A DNA stretch of 64,000 nucleotides from Ensifer adhaerens (GCF_002007205.1 NZ_LAZS01000009.1:1-64000), one strand, 5' to 3'; positions 26,175 through 35,959 are shown, counted from the stretch's first letter. A program made the numbers and translations. The notes: generated from the letters alone by a model not told the origin.

Positions 26175-28223
26175 ATGAAGTCGAGATGGTCCGAAACCGA
26201 ATATGCTGAGGTCGTGGACGCCTATGTCCGCGAGGGCGTCAACCGCGACCTGGCGATCCGCACCTACACGACGCGGCTGCTCGGATCCGACCCGGAGCTG
26301 GTGTTGCACGGCGGCGGAAACACGTCGGTGAAAACCACCTTCACCGACCTCGACGGCTCGGAAATTCCGGTTCTTTGCGTCAAGGGAAGCGGCTGGGACA
26401 TGGGCACGATCGAGCCGGCAGGCCTGCCGGCCGTCCGCCTGCAGCCGTTGCAGGCGATGGTCGGTTTCCAGGCGCTCAGCGACGACGACATGGTCATGCT
26501 GCAGCGTCGGCTGCTGCTCGATCCGACGGCGCCCAACCCGTCGGTCGAAGCGATCCTGCACGCCAACCTGCCGTTCAAGCACATCGACCACACCCATGCC
26601 AACGCGATCGTGTCGCTGACGAACCAGCCGCACGGGGAGGATATCGTGCGCGAACTCTTCCCCAAAGCGATCATCGTTCCCTATGTCATGCCCGGCTTCG
26701 ACCTTGCGAAAGCCTGCGACGAGGCCTTCCGCGCCGATCCGACCGCCGACGGCATGATCCTCCTGAAGCACGGCATCTTCACCTGGTCGGAGGACCCGCG
26801 CGAATCCTATGAGAAGATGATCGCCGCGATCGACCGGGCCGAGCGCCGCATCGCAAAAGGCAATCCGCGACCGTTCGTCCAGGTGAAGCAACCGGCAGCG
26901 CTTGCGTCGGCCGCCGAAATCGCCCCGATCCTGCGTGGCGCCATCGCCATCGACACCGGCGTTGAAGGCGCTCCGAAGCGCTTCGTACTGGAGCATCGGG
27001 CAAGCGAAGCCGTGCTTGAGTTCTGCAACGCCGAGAACGCCGGCGATCTCGCGCGTCGCGGCAATGCAACGCCGGAGCACGTCATTCACATCAAGCGCTT
27101 CGGGCTCGTTCTGCCGGCCCCGGTTGCGGGCGAGACGACCGCCTGGGCTGAGACGGTGCGTGCGGCCGTGGCGGATTACGTCGCCGAGTACCGTGCCTAT
27201 TTCGAGCGCAACAATGCGCGCGTCGGCGGCAACAGGAAGATGCTGGATCCGATGCCGCGCGTTTTCTACGTCGTCGGCGTCGGTCTATTCGCTGCGGGTC
27301 CGTCCAAGAAGGCGGCGCGCGTCGGCGCCGATGTCGCCGAGGCAACGATCAACGTCATCCGCAACGCCGAGGGTATCGAGCGCTTTGAGGCCCTGTCGGA
27401 GCAGGATCTCTTCGACATCGAATACTGGTCGCTCGAACAGGTGAAGCTGACGAAGCAGGTGGAAAAGCCGCTCAGCCGGCAGGTGGCGGTGGTGACCGGT
27501 GGCGCCGGCGGGCTCGGCCTGGCGATCGCCGAGGCACTAAGGGCGGAAGGCGCCGAAATCGCCCTCATCGACCTCGCCGAAGCACCGGTCAAGACGGAGG
27601 CCGCGCGGCTTGGCGGGCTTGGGTTGGCATGCGACGTCACTAACCCTGAGGCGGTCGATGCAACGCTCGCCTCCGTTGCCGAACATTTCGGCGGCGTCGA
27701 CATTGTCATTTCCAACGCAGGCGCTGCCTTCCAGGGGGCTATCGTCGAGGTCTCGGACGAACTCTTCCAGAAAGCCTTCGCGCTCAATTTCTGGGGGCAC
27801 CACTACATCGCCCGGGCTGCAACCCGGATCATGAAGGCGCAGCGCACCGGCGGCGCGCTCGTGTTCAACGTCTCCAAGCAGGCGGTCAATCCCGGCCCCG
27901 ACTTCGGTCCCTATGGCACGTCGAAGGCGGCGCTGATGGCGCTAATGCGGCAATACGCGGTCGAGCACGGCGCCGACGGGATCACGTCGAACGCCGTCAA
28001 CGCCGATCGCATCCGCACCGGCCTCATGACCGACCAGATGGTCGAAGAGCGCAGCCGCGCCCGCGGGATCACCAAAGATGCCTACATGCGGGGCAATCTC
28101 GTCCACCGCGAAGTCTCCGCCAGGGATGTCGCAGACGCTTTCGTGCACCTTGCCAAGGCCCGCGCGAGCACCGGTGCGGTCATCACCGTCGACGGCGGTA
28201 ATGTCGCGGCGATGATGCGATAG
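26175..28223 (+). CDS. Bifunctional rhamnulose-1-phosphate aldolase-type / short-chain dehydrogenase
   Basis: 682 aa, the length of the RhaD aldolase/alcohol dehydrogenase fusion family. The N-terminal class II aldolase domain has HGGGNTSVK near residue 43 and the metal-binding HIDHTHANA near 135. The C-terminal SDR domain starts at VAVVTGGAGGLG near 437 and has the catalytic YGTSK near 580. The protein should split a 1-phosphorylated deoxy-sugar ketose into DHAP and an aldehyde and oxidise or reduce the aldehyde. AAGGAG precedes the ATG. The rhamnose isomerase and mutarotase of canonical clusters are not in the window. Confidence 0.9.
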   Translation: MKSRWSETEYAEVVDAYVREGVNRDLAIRTYTTRLLGSDPELVLHGGGNTSVKTTFTDLDGSEIPVLCVKGSGWDMGTIEPAGLPAVRLQPLQAMVGFQALSDDDMVMLQRRLLLDPTAPNPSVEAILHANLPFKHIDHTHANAIVSLTNQPHGEDIVRELFPKAIIVPYVMPGFDLAKACDEAFRADPTADGMILLKHGIFTWSEDPRESYEKMIAAIDRAERRIAKGNPRPFVQVKQPAALASAAEIAPILRGAIAIDTGVEGAPKRFVLEHRASEAVLEFCNAENAGDLARRGNATPEHVIHIKRFGLVLPAPVAGETTAWAETVRAAVADYVAEYRAYFERNNARVGGNRKMLDPMPRVFYVVGVGLFAAGPSKKAARVGADVAEATINVIRNAEGIERFEALSEQDLFDIEYWSLEQVKLTKQVEKPLSRQVAVVTGGAGGLGLAIAEALRAEGAEIALIDLAEAPVKTEAARLGGLGLACDVTNPEAVDATLASVAEHFGGVDIVISNAGAAFQGAIVEVSDELFQKAFALNFWGHHYIARAATRIMKAQRTGGALVFNVSKQAVNPGPDFGPYGTSKAALMALMRQYAVEHGADGITSNAVNADRIRTGLMTDQMVEERSRARGITKDAYMRGNLVHREVSARDVADAFVHLAKARASTGAVITVDGGNVAAMMR

Positions 28224-28238
28224 GGAAAACAAAAGTGC

Positions 28239-28263
28239 GGCCGCGGTGACAGTCGCCGCGGCC
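28239..28263. terminator. Hairpin terminator after the aldolase/dehydrogenase gene
   Basis: GGCCGCGG (28239-28246) and CCGCGGCC (28256-28263) are perfect arms with a 9-nt loop, extendable by about two pairs. It lies between two converging genes (stops at 28223 and 28292) and probably serves both. Confidence 0.6.
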
Positions 28264-28291
28264 GTGCCGTCCCAACGTTCGTCGCGCGTTC

Positions 28292-28597
28292 CTAAATTCC
28301 GGAGCCGTCCAGTTGCTGCTCGTCCTCGCCTTCCCAGGGCGAAGGCATCGAGCTGCGGCTGAGATTGGCCGCGGGCATCGGCATCCAACACTTCAATTCA
28401 GGCTCGGGGTACGCGATGATGCGGCCGGGCGAGGAATCGGAGGCGCGCCAGCCTTCGGGCCCGAACTGATCGCCATGTGACCAATAGGCGAGATCGACTT
28501 CTGCGGCGCCCTGTTCGGATGGGCGGATCGTGACGAGGATCCGGCTTCCGTTTTTCGGTGCGCTCGCCATGTGACGCCATTGGTCCGGTTCAGCCAT
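28292..28597 (-). CDS. Small conserved hypothetical protein
   Basis: 101 aa, soluble. The pattern WRHMASAPKNGSRILVTIRPSE near the N terminus and CWMPMP near residue 73 recall short proteins of the DUF551 kind, in which a tryptophan-rich end is conserved. The ATG is one of two adjacent ATGs after GGAGG; 28597 has the better spacing. The function is unknown. Confidence 0.7.
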   Translation of the reverse strand: MAEPDQWRHMASAPKNGSRILVTIRPSEQGAAEVDLAYWSHGDQFGPEGWRASDSSPGRIIAYPEPELKCWMPMPAANLSRSSMPSPWEGEDEQQLDGSGI

Positions 28598-28816
28598 CAT
28601 TTTTCCTCCTGCCTTGCTGCTATCCGCAAGTGTCGCTTCGCGCTCAAAAGCGGTCAACTCATAGTTTGCGCAGGCTAGCGGTTCGTATCGTCGCCGGTTG
28701 GAATGTCATGCGGACGCACGCTGGGCAGACGGCTCGAGGCCGCCAGCCTCGGATCGCCCGTCCGCGGCCGGGCCACTGACGGATGAAGGACCTTGTTGCT
28801 AGTAGGACGCCGGAGC

Positions 28817-30034
28817 CTACTTTTTTGCTGCCTGCACCCCGAGCATGACAGTCAGTCCAAGAAGCACGATGCCCGCGCCAAGCGAAATCACGTAGATCAG
28901 CTGGAATGATCCGAGCGCATCTTTCGTCACACCGCCGAGATAGTTGCCGGCCATTGAGCCCAGCCCAAGCAGAACGTTGCCGAACCCGAAGATCGTGGTT
29001 GCCGATCGGCCGTGGAAGTTGAGGCTGACAAAGGCGGGCATCAGCCCGAAGATGGCGTTGAAGGCGAGGCCGAAGAGCGCTGCCCCGATGTAAATCTCCA
29101 CGAGGCTGGAATGGTGCAGAAAGGCTAAGATAGCCGCGACGAGAAGCGCGTAGGTCAGGAGCATGGCTCGGCGCACGGTAATGCGATCGGCAACCCACCC
29201 CATGAGCAACCCGCCGAACATGCCGATGAAGCCGATCGCGCTCCACGCCCGGCTCGCCTCCGCCACGTCGTAGCCGAGATCGTCCCGCAGCAGGGAAACG
29301 AGGTAGTTCTGGGTCGGCATGCAAGCGATGCCGCTGAAAAACATCATGGCGAGCACGATCGTGCTCACCGGCGATCGCAGCACGGACGAGGTGCTCGCAG
29401 CCGCGCCTGGCTCGGTGTCGACGGCGGGACTGCGGCTTTCGAAACGAACGCCGGATAGCCGGACGACGCCCCAGGCAAAGAGAATGAGCGTCAGTACACC
29501 CATGACGAGCCAGACGGATCGCCAGCCGTAGGAGGGCACGAGCGCCGGGACGGCAAGACCGTTGAGGAAGACGCCGTAAGCGGTCCCGGACGACATCAAA
29601 CCCAGTGCTTTCCCCCGATGCGCAGTCGGTAGCGCGGCTTGAGCCAGGGAAACCATTGGAACCCAGACGGATGCCGCAGCCGCGCCCGTCAGGAACAAGA
29701 GCCCGATGAGCTGCCACCCCGCCGTTGCGAACGACAGCGCCAGCAGGCATGTCCCGCAGACCAGCACGGAGAACAGCACGACCCTTGCGGCCCCAAAACG
29801 GTGCGCCAGAAGTCCGCTCGAGAGCGCCGCAACCATGAACCCGACCTGAGCCAGGGCGATCACAGTGCCTGCCTCGCTGTAATCCAGACCAAGGTCGCCC
29901 TTCATGTCCGGGATCAGTGTCGAAAAGAGGTAGATACCGAAGCCGTAAGTGGCAGCGATGAAGCCGGTAAAGAGGGCTGTCAGTTCCAGTCCGCCCAATC
30001 GGCGACCGGAAAACACGGCTTCCTCGTTCAACAT
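28817..30034 (-). CDS. MFS transporter
   Basis: 405 aa with twelve predicted helices. It has a long first periplasmic loop region (FSTLIPDMKGDLGLDYSEAGTV) and a GLLMGWVADRITVRRA loop, typical of MFS carriers for organic anions or aromatic acids. The start MLNEEAV at 30034 is chosen by comparison with MFS N termini; its ribosome binding site is weak and the frame is open upstream. No regulator is adjacent and the substrate is unknown. Confidence 0.88.
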   Translation of the reverse strand: MLNEEAVFSGRRLGGLELTALFTGFIAATYGFGIYLFSTLIPDMKGDLGLDYSEAGTVIALAQVGFMVAALSSGLLAHRFGAARVVLFSVLVCGTCLLALSFATAGWQLIGLLFLTGAAAASVWVPMVSLAQAALPTAHRGKALGLMSSGTAYGVFLNGLAVPALVPSYGWRSVWLVMGVLTLILFAWGVVRLSGVRFESRSPAVDTEPGAAASTSSVLRSPVSTIVLAMMFFSGIACMPTQNYLVSLLRDDLGYDVAEASRAWSAIGFIGMFGGLLMGWVADRITVRRAMLLTYALLVAAILAFLHHSSLVEIYIGAALFGLAFNAIFGLMPAFVSLNFHGRSATTIFGFGNVLLGLGSMAGNYLGGVTKDALGSFQLIYVISLGAGIVLLGLTVMLGVQAAKK

Positions 30035-30457
30035 GGAGCGAGAGCCCCATGTGACTTCGTGAACATCGCTGTCCTGCGCGAAGGTCGATGAAGACTGCCA
30101 TCGCCCCGGTAAGGCGCGCGGACGCTGAATTCCGCTATTTCCGTCGGGGTACTGTGAATGAGCCAATCGTGATCGTCGGAGTGAAGGATCATTTCTTCGG
30201 TGAATTCGATCGCGGGTTCATGGGGTGAGGCATTGCTCGCTTGCCGACGTCACGCAGCGCGCACCGCCGCTGACTGGGTGTAGGCGTGCTTTGCAGCTTA
30301 TGGGAGCATTCTGTGCGAGCAGATGCTTCAGCGCGACTATTTTATGTTGAATTACGGCGCGATACAATTTTGGCGCTTGTCGCGTCGTTTCCGGAAGGTG
30401 CCCCGCCACATCGGGACAGCCCTGCAGAGCCCTCGGGGCTCGCCGCGGACCGTTCGC
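30035..30457. other. Intergenic region between the MFS gene and the helicase 3' end
   Basis: About 420 bp, upstream of the minus-strand MFS gene. A more AT-rich patch (about 30335-30375) may hold its promoter. A short minus-strand frame (30218-30409) lacks a ribosome binding site and family resemblance, so it is not called. Confidence 0.35.
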
Positions 30458-32527
30458 TCATTTCCACATGGAGCGCATGCGCGCACCGACATCGATCCGG
30501 ATCTGCTTGGCGCTTCTCTCGCTGGCATTCGCCGAGATCTTCGGCCAGCTCGTCGTTTCGAAGAACTGCAGCAGCGTCGCCGGAATGAAGCGGGTCCGCG
30601 AGGCGTAGACGTGCCGGTCGCCCTGAGCGTTCTGACCATGGGTGAAGAAGCGTTGCGGCGTAACCAGCGCGAGATGATCGCGCGCCCGCGTCATGCCGAC
30701 ATAAAGCAGCCGCCGTTCCTCTTCGAGTTCGGCGGTCGTGCCGACACCCAGATCCGACGGAATGCAGCCGTCGACGACGTTGAGCATGAAGACCGAGCGC
30801 CATTCCTGGCCCTTCGCCGAATGGATCGTCGAAAGGATCAGATAGTCCTCGTCGAGGAGGGGGACACCTGCCTGATCGCTGGTTGCATCGGGTGGGTCAA
30901 GGGTCAGTTCGGTCAGAAACTGCTCGCGGTTCTGGTAACCGCCGGCAATCTGCTCAAGCTGCAGCAGGTCTGCCTTGCGTGTGTCGGCGTCTTCATGAAT
31001 CCGGTCGAGATGGGGCTCATACCAGGCGCGCGCAGCGCCGATCTCCTGCGGCCATCCCGGCTCGGCCTTTCGCAGGCCGGAAACCAGGTCGATGAAGCCG
31101 GTCCAACCCTCGCCGGTTTTCGGCGGAGGCGGGATTTCTGCAAGGGCTGCAAGCGGTTCCGGATCGGCGGCGATCGCGTCGAGGATCTTTCCGGCCGTCT
31201 GCGGACCAACCCCGGGAAGCATCTGCAGCAGCCGGAAGCCGGCGACGCGGTCGCGCGGGTTCTGCGCGAAACGCATGATGGCGAGCAGGTCCTTCACATG
31301 GGCGCTGTCGAGGAACTTCAGCCCACCGAACTTCACGAAAGGAATGTTGCGGCGAGTGAGTTCGACTTCGAGTGTCCCGCTGTGGCTGGACGATCGAAAC
31401 AGCACCGCCTGCTGCTTCAACGCGACGCCGATCTCGCGGCCAGCCAGAACCTGCTCCACGATGTAGGCCGCCTGGTCCGCTTCATCTTTGACGGTGACAA
31501 GCAACGGGCGCTGCTCCGATTGCCTGTCCGTCCACAGGTTCTTGGTGAACCTTTCCCGCGCCAGCCCGATCACGCCATTCGCGGCAGCGAGGATCGGCTG
31601 CGTCGAACGGTAATTCCGATCGAGGGTGATGACGTCGGCGGGCTCCGGCGAAAACGCATTCGGGAAATCGAGAATGTTGCGGACGGTCGCAGCCCGGAAG
31701 GAATAGATCGACTGGGCGTCGTCGCCAACGACCGTCAGTCCGTGGCCGCCGGGTCTGAGCGACATCAGGATCGACGCCTGAAGCCGGTTGGTGTCCTGAT
31801 ACTCGTCGACGAGGACATGATCGAACCGGGCGCCGAGATCTCGGGCAAGTTCCGGCTCGCAAACCATCTGCGCCCAATAGAGCAGGAGGTCGTCGTAATC
31901 GAGCACGTTCTGCGCCTGTTTGGCGTCGACGTAAGCCGCAAACAGCGCCTTGAGCTGTTCGTCCCAGCCGGTGACCCACGGATAGGCCGACTTCAGCACG
32001 TCCGCAATCGAGCTTTCAGAGTTGACGACGCGCGAGTAGATCGAGAGGCACGTGCCCTTCGTCGGGAACCGGCTTTCCATCTTCGAGAAGCCCAGCTCGT
32101 GGCGCACGAGATTCATCAGATCGGCGCTGTCTTCCCGGTCATGGATCGTGAAGTCCGGGCCGAGACCGATCTGCTCGGCATAGATGCGCAGGATGCGTGC
32201 CCCGATCCCGTGGAACGTGCCGGCCCAGGAGAGCGCGTCGGTCATGACCGCGCCGTTGTCGCCGAGGACCTGGCGACAGATGCGGCCGACGCGGCGGGTC
32301 ATTTCGGAGGCCGCGCGTCGGGAAAAGGTCATCAACAGAATGCGCCGCGGATCGGCGCCGTTGACGATCAGATGCGCCACCCGATGGGCGAGCGTGTTCG
32401 TCTTTCCCGAACCGGCACCGGCAATGATCAGAAGCGGGCCGCCAATCCGTCCATCCGGCAATCCGACACCATGCTCGACCGCCTCACGCTGACGATCATT
32501 GAGTTTTTCGAGATAGGCGGCGCTCAT
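30458..32527 (-). CDS. UvrD/Rep/PcrA family ATP-dependent DNA helicase
   Basis: 689 aa superfamily 1A helicase. In order: the Q-motif region LNDRQREAVEHG, Walker A AGAGSGKT at 36-43, motif Ia MTFSRRAASEM, motif II VDEYQDTN, motif III VVGDDAQSIYSFRAA, motif IV NYRST, motif V TIHSAKGQEW, and motif VI YVGMTRARDHL. It unwinds DNA 3' to 5' in repair or replication restart. Stand-alone, about as long as PcrA without the extended C-terminal tail. The start has no strong site. This is a likely second UvrD paralogue. Confidence 0.93.
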   Translation of the reverse strand: MSAAYLEKLNDRQREAVEHGVGLPDGRIGGPLLIIAGAGSGKTNTLAHRVAHLIVNGADPRRILLMTFSRRAASEMTRRVGRICRQVLGDNGAVMTDALSWAGTFHGIGARILRIYAEQIGLGPDFTIHDREDSADLMNLVRHELGFSKMESRFPTKGTCLSIYSRVVNSESSIADVLKSAYPWVTGWDEQLKALFAAYVDAKQAQNVLDYDDLLLYWAQMVCEPELARDLGARFDHVLVDEYQDTNRLQASILMSLRPGGHGLTVVGDDAQSIYSFRAATVRNILDFPNAFSPEPADVITLDRNYRSTQPILAAANGVIGLARERFTKNLWTDRQSEQRPLLVTVKDEADQAAYIVEQVLAGREIGVALKQQAVLFRSSSHSGTLEVELTRRNIPFVKFGGLKFLDSAHVKDLLAIMRFAQNPRDRVAGFRLLQMLPGVGPQTAGKILDAIAADPEPLAALAEIPPPPKTGEGWTGFIDLVSGLRKAEPGWPQEIGAARAWYEPHLDRIHEDADTRKADLLQLEQIAGGYQNREQFLTELTLDPPDATSDQAGVPLLDEDYLILSTIHSAKGQEWRSVFMLNVVDGCIPSDLGVGTTAELEEERRLLYVGMTRARDHLALVTPQRFFTHGQNAQGDRHVYASRTRFIPATLLQFFETTSWPKISANASERSAKQIRIDVGARMRSMWK

Positions 32528-32677
32528 GCGTTCCCGTTCGTTTTTCGTCGCATTCAGTTACAGCCCGAATCGATTGCAGTAGGGCGGGAAGAACAAAGAA
32601 GGAACATTAGCAACTTATCCTTCGAATGAAAACCCTGGAGGCCTGGCGGGTCGTGAACCGCAGACGCTGCGAGAAAC

Positions 32678-32884
32678 TTACTCCGCCGTCAGGCCGTCGA
32701 AAACCTCGAGCATCGCGTCGCTGATCGCCTTGCCCAGTGCGGCGGCGGTTTGCGCCAGTTCCTCTTCGTCCATGTCGCGCGCGGCGACTGCGAAGGCAGC
32801 GCCTTCGGCCGTTACAATTTCCTGGGCGCGCTGGATCGCCCACAGGGCGAAGTCGCTGCGTCCGTTGATTTCAATGGTTTCCAT
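32678..32884 (-). CDS. Small conserved protein of unknown function
   Basis: 68 aa, acidic, mostly alpha-helical by composition: METIEINGRSDFALWAIQ, then EEELAQTAAALGKAISDAML. AGGAAGTG precedes the ATG and codon use is like real genes here. No family recognised. It lies 150 nt upstream of the helicase gene on the same strand and may share its transcript. Confidence 0.65.
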   Translation of the reverse strand: METIEINGRSDFALWAIQRAQEIVTAEGAAFAVAARDMDEEELAQTAAALGKAISDAMLEVFDGLTAE

Positions 32885-33027
32885 GACACTTCCTGATTTG
32901 CTCGTGTGGAGGTCTTATAGCGGGATGGGGCCCGACAGTCTCGGTCTCTCTTTGCGAGACAACGCATGCCGGATTCGATCGCCAGCCAGGCCTCGACGCG
33001 GACCTGGCCAGAGACCGGCGTTGCCGT

Positions 33028-33760
33028 TTGCATGCCGGTGATTGGGTCGAGCCTACGGATGACGACGCGCGCTGCAAACGGATGGCCGCCTGGGGCAAGC
33101 TGGCCGCGCTCGGCTTTGCGGCCCTTGCCGTTGCGTGGACCGGTCTTCCCAACGGCGGCCAGCGGAAACCGGAAGGCAATCTCGTCAGGAGCTTGCTCGC
33201 GGAGCCGCGCGCCTGGCTGCTCATGGCGTTCCTCGGTCTGGTCAATGGCGGCTATAAGTCGGTGGTGGTCTGGCTTGCTCCGCACTATCAGCAACTCGGC
33301 TGGGGCGCATCGGCGAGCGGCAGCCTGCTGGCCGTCATGGCGATATTCCAGGCAGCGCGGCGCTCTTCCTGCCGGTATTGGCATGTACGACCGGGACGGA
33401 CCGTCGGCCGTGGCTGTGGTTGACGCTTGGATGTCAGTTGCGGGCTTTGCGTTAGCGCCGGATGCCGCGCCCTTCGTCTTCGTGGCGATGACGGGCGCAG
33501 GCTTGGGCGGCTGTTTCGCGCTGTCGATGGTGGTCGCCCTCGATCATCTCTCCGACCCCGCACAGGCAACCGCTCTGTCGGCAGTGATGCAAGGCGGCGG
33601 CTTTCTCCTGGCGGCGCTACCGCCGATGATCGTGTCCGCACTCCATGACCTGACCGGGAACTTTGCCACGGGCTGGAAATGGCACCTGGGGTGCATTGTC
33701 GTTGCGGCCGCGCTCACCGTGCGCCTGTCGCCGCGCGGTTACGCGGCCGCTGTCCCGTAG
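33028..33760 (+). pseudogene. Decayed MFS transporter (truncated, at least two frameshifts)
   Basis: The first frame gives MFS-like sequence (LAEPRAWLLMAFLGLVNGGYK, then SASGSLLAVMAIFQAA) to about 33357. It then continues in another frame as ALFLPVLACTTGTDRRPWLW to about 33433, and in a third as AGFALAPDAAP and onwards to a stop at 33760. This is the C-terminal half of a CynX/NimT-type MFS protein. The N-terminal six helices are missing. It is a relic that can no longer make a carrier. Confidence 0.8.
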
Positions 33761-33890
33761 GCGCCACGCCTGCTGCCTCGCGGGATGATGCAGGGACCCG
33801 CAACGGGTCCGCCGCACGAGAGCAGGACAGCATGAGCGCGATCGCATCCGCGCGTCCGGTTCGTCGCGCGGATGCGGATTTCCGCTGGCG

Positions 33891-34655
33891 TCAGAGGGCC
33901 CGGCCGCCATCGACCTGGATGATGTGGCCGGTCGAGAAGCCAAGCAACGTTGCGCTTGCCAGGATGGCGGCGGCAATGTCGTCGACCTCGCCGATGCGGC
34001 CGAGCGGGGTCGAAGCCGCGACCTTGTCGTTGAAGTCCGAGCCCCGTCCGGGAACGAATTGCGTGTCGACGACACCCGGAGAAACGGCAAGCACCCTGAC
34101 TTCCGGTGCCAGAACGCGGGCGAGCGCCTTGGTCATCACGTCGATGCCGGCCTTGGCCGCGCAATAGGCGATGTTCGACCCGACGCCGGTGAAGGCTGCG
34201 ATCGACGAGATGGAGACGACGAGCCCGTCGCCGGACTTTTTCAGAAGCGGAGCAAAGGCGCGGATCGCCGCGAACTGGCTTCGCCAGTTCACCTTGAAGA
34301 TGTCGTCGATCAGCTCATCCGTCAGTGCGTCGAGATCCCGGTGGGCGATGGGCTTGGTGAAACCCGCCGCATTGACCAGCACGTCGAGCCGACCGAATTT
34401 CTGTTCAATCGCACGGGCGAGGTCGCCAAGAGCGCTGGAATCGGTGATGTCGACGGCATATCGCGCGTGACGTTCCGGGCCGGCAAAGGAGGAAAGCGCG
34501 GCATCCGCGCCTGCTGCACCCTGTTCGCCCGGCATGTGGGTGACGAGCACCGTCGCCCCTGCCTCCGCAAAAAGGCGCCCCGTCGCGGCGCCGATCGCGC
34601 CGTTTCCGCCGATGACGAGAATTGTCTTTCCAACCAAGGACCGCGGATACGCCAT
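33891..34655 (-). CDS. SDR family oxidoreductase of the LacI-type regulon
   Basis: 254 aa. The Rossmann motif is GGNGAIG at 16-22, NAAG follows LDVLV, and the catalytic YCAAK follows SISSIAAFTG; it ends GHIIQVDGGRAL. AGGGAGGAAC just before the ATG fixes the start. Two perfect GCAATCGATTGC palindromes lie 85-120 bp upstream, the same motif family as in the promoter of the transporter/catabolic operon beyond the LacI gene. It therefore probably oxidises or reduces an alcohol/ketone in that pathway. Confidence 0.9.
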   Translation of the reverse strand: MAYPRSLVGKTILVIGGNGAIGAATGRLFAEAGATVLVTHMPGEQGAAGADAALSSFAGPERHARYAVDITDSSALGDLARAIEQKFGRLDVLVNAAGFTKPIAHRDLDALTDELIDDIFKVNWRSQFAAIRAFAPLLKKSGDGLVVSISSIAAFTGVGSNIAYCAAKAGIDVMTKALARVLAPEVRVLAVSPGVVDTQFVPGRGSDFNDKVAASTPLGRIGEVDDIAAAILASATLLGFSTGHIIQVDGGRAL

Positions 34656-34739
34656 AAGTTCCTCCCTCTTGACCTGATGTCTTTTCAGCCGGCGGGAACA
34701 CTGCCCTGCAAATGCCGACCAATCGAAAGCGACCTTAGG

Positions 34740-34775
34740 GCAATCGATTGCACAAAACAATGGGCAATCGATTGC
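34740..34775. promoter_or_regulatory. Twin LacI-type operators upstream of the SDR gene
   Basis: GCAATCGATTGC occurs perfectly at 34740-34751 and 34764-34775, centres 24 bp apart, which suits dimers on nearly the same DNA face. The CG-centred palindrome is typical of LacI-family operators. Both sites lie upstream of the SDR start at 34655. Confidence 0.75.
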
Positions 34776-34876
34776 ATGGCCGAGGGTGTCGAAGGCTGCG
34801 GGCGAGACCGGCGGGAAAGCGTGCGGAGATGAGGCCTGGCCGTTGACGGCTGGCGAAATGCGGGCGGAGGGGATTG

Positions 34877-35917
34877 TCAGCGCCGCTGCGCTGCCACGGG
34901 CCCCGTGCTTTCGCGTTCCAGGAGTTCTACCGGAAGAACGGTCTCCAGCGGGATGTCGTCGTCTGCGCCGGCGTTCATGAGGCGCAGCAGGATCGAGGCG
35001 GCGGTAATGCCCGCATCATATTGCTGGATTCGGACGGTCGTGAGCCTCGGACGCGCCAGTTGCAGGAACGGCATGTCGTTGAAGCCGCTGACCGAAATGT
35101 CCGACGGGCAATCGAGGCCGTTCTCGCGCAACACGTCGATGCAGCCGAGCGCCAGGCGGTCGTTTGCGCAGAGCACCGCGGTGAAGTCGTGACCGGAGGC
35201 GAGCAGTTCGCGCGTGCACCGGGCGCCTTCGTCTTCGTCGAAGCGCATGGCGGTGACGATGAGTTGAGGATCGATCTCGATCGACATTCTCTCGGCGGCG
35301 CTGCGAAAGGCCGCCAGGCGCAACTGGCCGGTCGACAGATCCTGCGGCCCGGCAAGATGCGCGATCCGCCGGTGGCCGAGTTTCGTCAGGTGGCGCAGCA
35401 TCTCGCAGATGCCCAGGTCCTCGTCATTGATGACATAGGGGATGTTCGAATTCTCCACGCGCCGGTTGAGCGTCACCACCGACAGGCCGTCCTGCGCCGC
35501 CTTGGCGATCGACGGGTCGCTTCTGAGCACAGCGGCATGAATGACACCGTCCACACCACGGTCGCGCAACACTTCGAGAAGGCGAATTTCGCGTTCGCGC
35601 TCGCTGTCCGTGTTGACGATGATCGAGGCATAGCCGAGCGGTTCCAGAACACTCTCGATCCCGCGCAGGATCGGCGGGAAAATCGGGTTGGTGATGTCGG
35701 GGATGACGACACCGACGGTCATCGTGCGGTTGGTGCGAAGCCCGAAGGCAATGCGGTTGGGGCGATAGTCCAGGCGTTCTGCCGCCGCCTGGATCTTCGC
35801 CACGACCTCCGGCGTGATGCTCTTTCGCTCGGTCGGGTCAAGGGCGCGCGATACGGTCGACACATGAACGCCGGTCGCGCGCGCAATGTCCTTTAGCGTG
35901 GTTCGTTTCTTTTGCAT
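34877..35917 (-). CDS. LacI family transcriptional regulator
   Basis: 346 aa. The N-terminal helix-turn-helix with hinge is classic: TLKDIARATGVHVSTVSRAL at residues 7-26 and a hinge ending YRPNRIAFGLRT. A periplasmic-binding-protein-like sensor domain follows (VGVVIPDITNPIF, then SVSGFNDMPFLQLARP). GAGAGGTGAC precedes the ATG. It lies between the SDR gene and the divergent catabolic/transport operon, both carrying the same operator type, so it is the likely local repressor. LacI members usually sense sugars, but several control aromatic or acid catabolism. Confidence 0.93.
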   Translation of the reverse strand: MQKKRTTLKDIARATGVHVSTVSRALDPTERKSITPEVVAKIQAAAERLDYRPNRIAFGLRTNRTMTVGVVIPDITNPIFPPILRGIESVLEPLGYASIIVNTDSEREREIRLLEVLRDRGVDGVIHAAVLRSDPSIAKAAQDGLSVVTLNRRVENSNIPYVINDEDLGICEMLRHLTKLGHRRIAHLAGPQDLSTGQLRLAAFRSAAERMSIEIDPQLIVTAMRFDEDEGARCTRELLASGHDFTAVLCANDRLALGCIDVLRENGLDCPSDISVSGFNDMPFLQLARPRLTTVRIQQYDAGITAASILLRLMNAGADDDIPLETVLPVELLERESTGPVAAQRR

Positions 35918-35959
35918 GTGTCACCTCTCGCCTTCATTTAAAATCTTGCCAGAGGTTTT

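Noticed and set aside
30323-32629. Plus-strand open frame of 768 codons opposite the helicase gene
   Set aside because: Antisense shadow of the UvrD/Rep helicase, whose motifs are complete on the minus strand.
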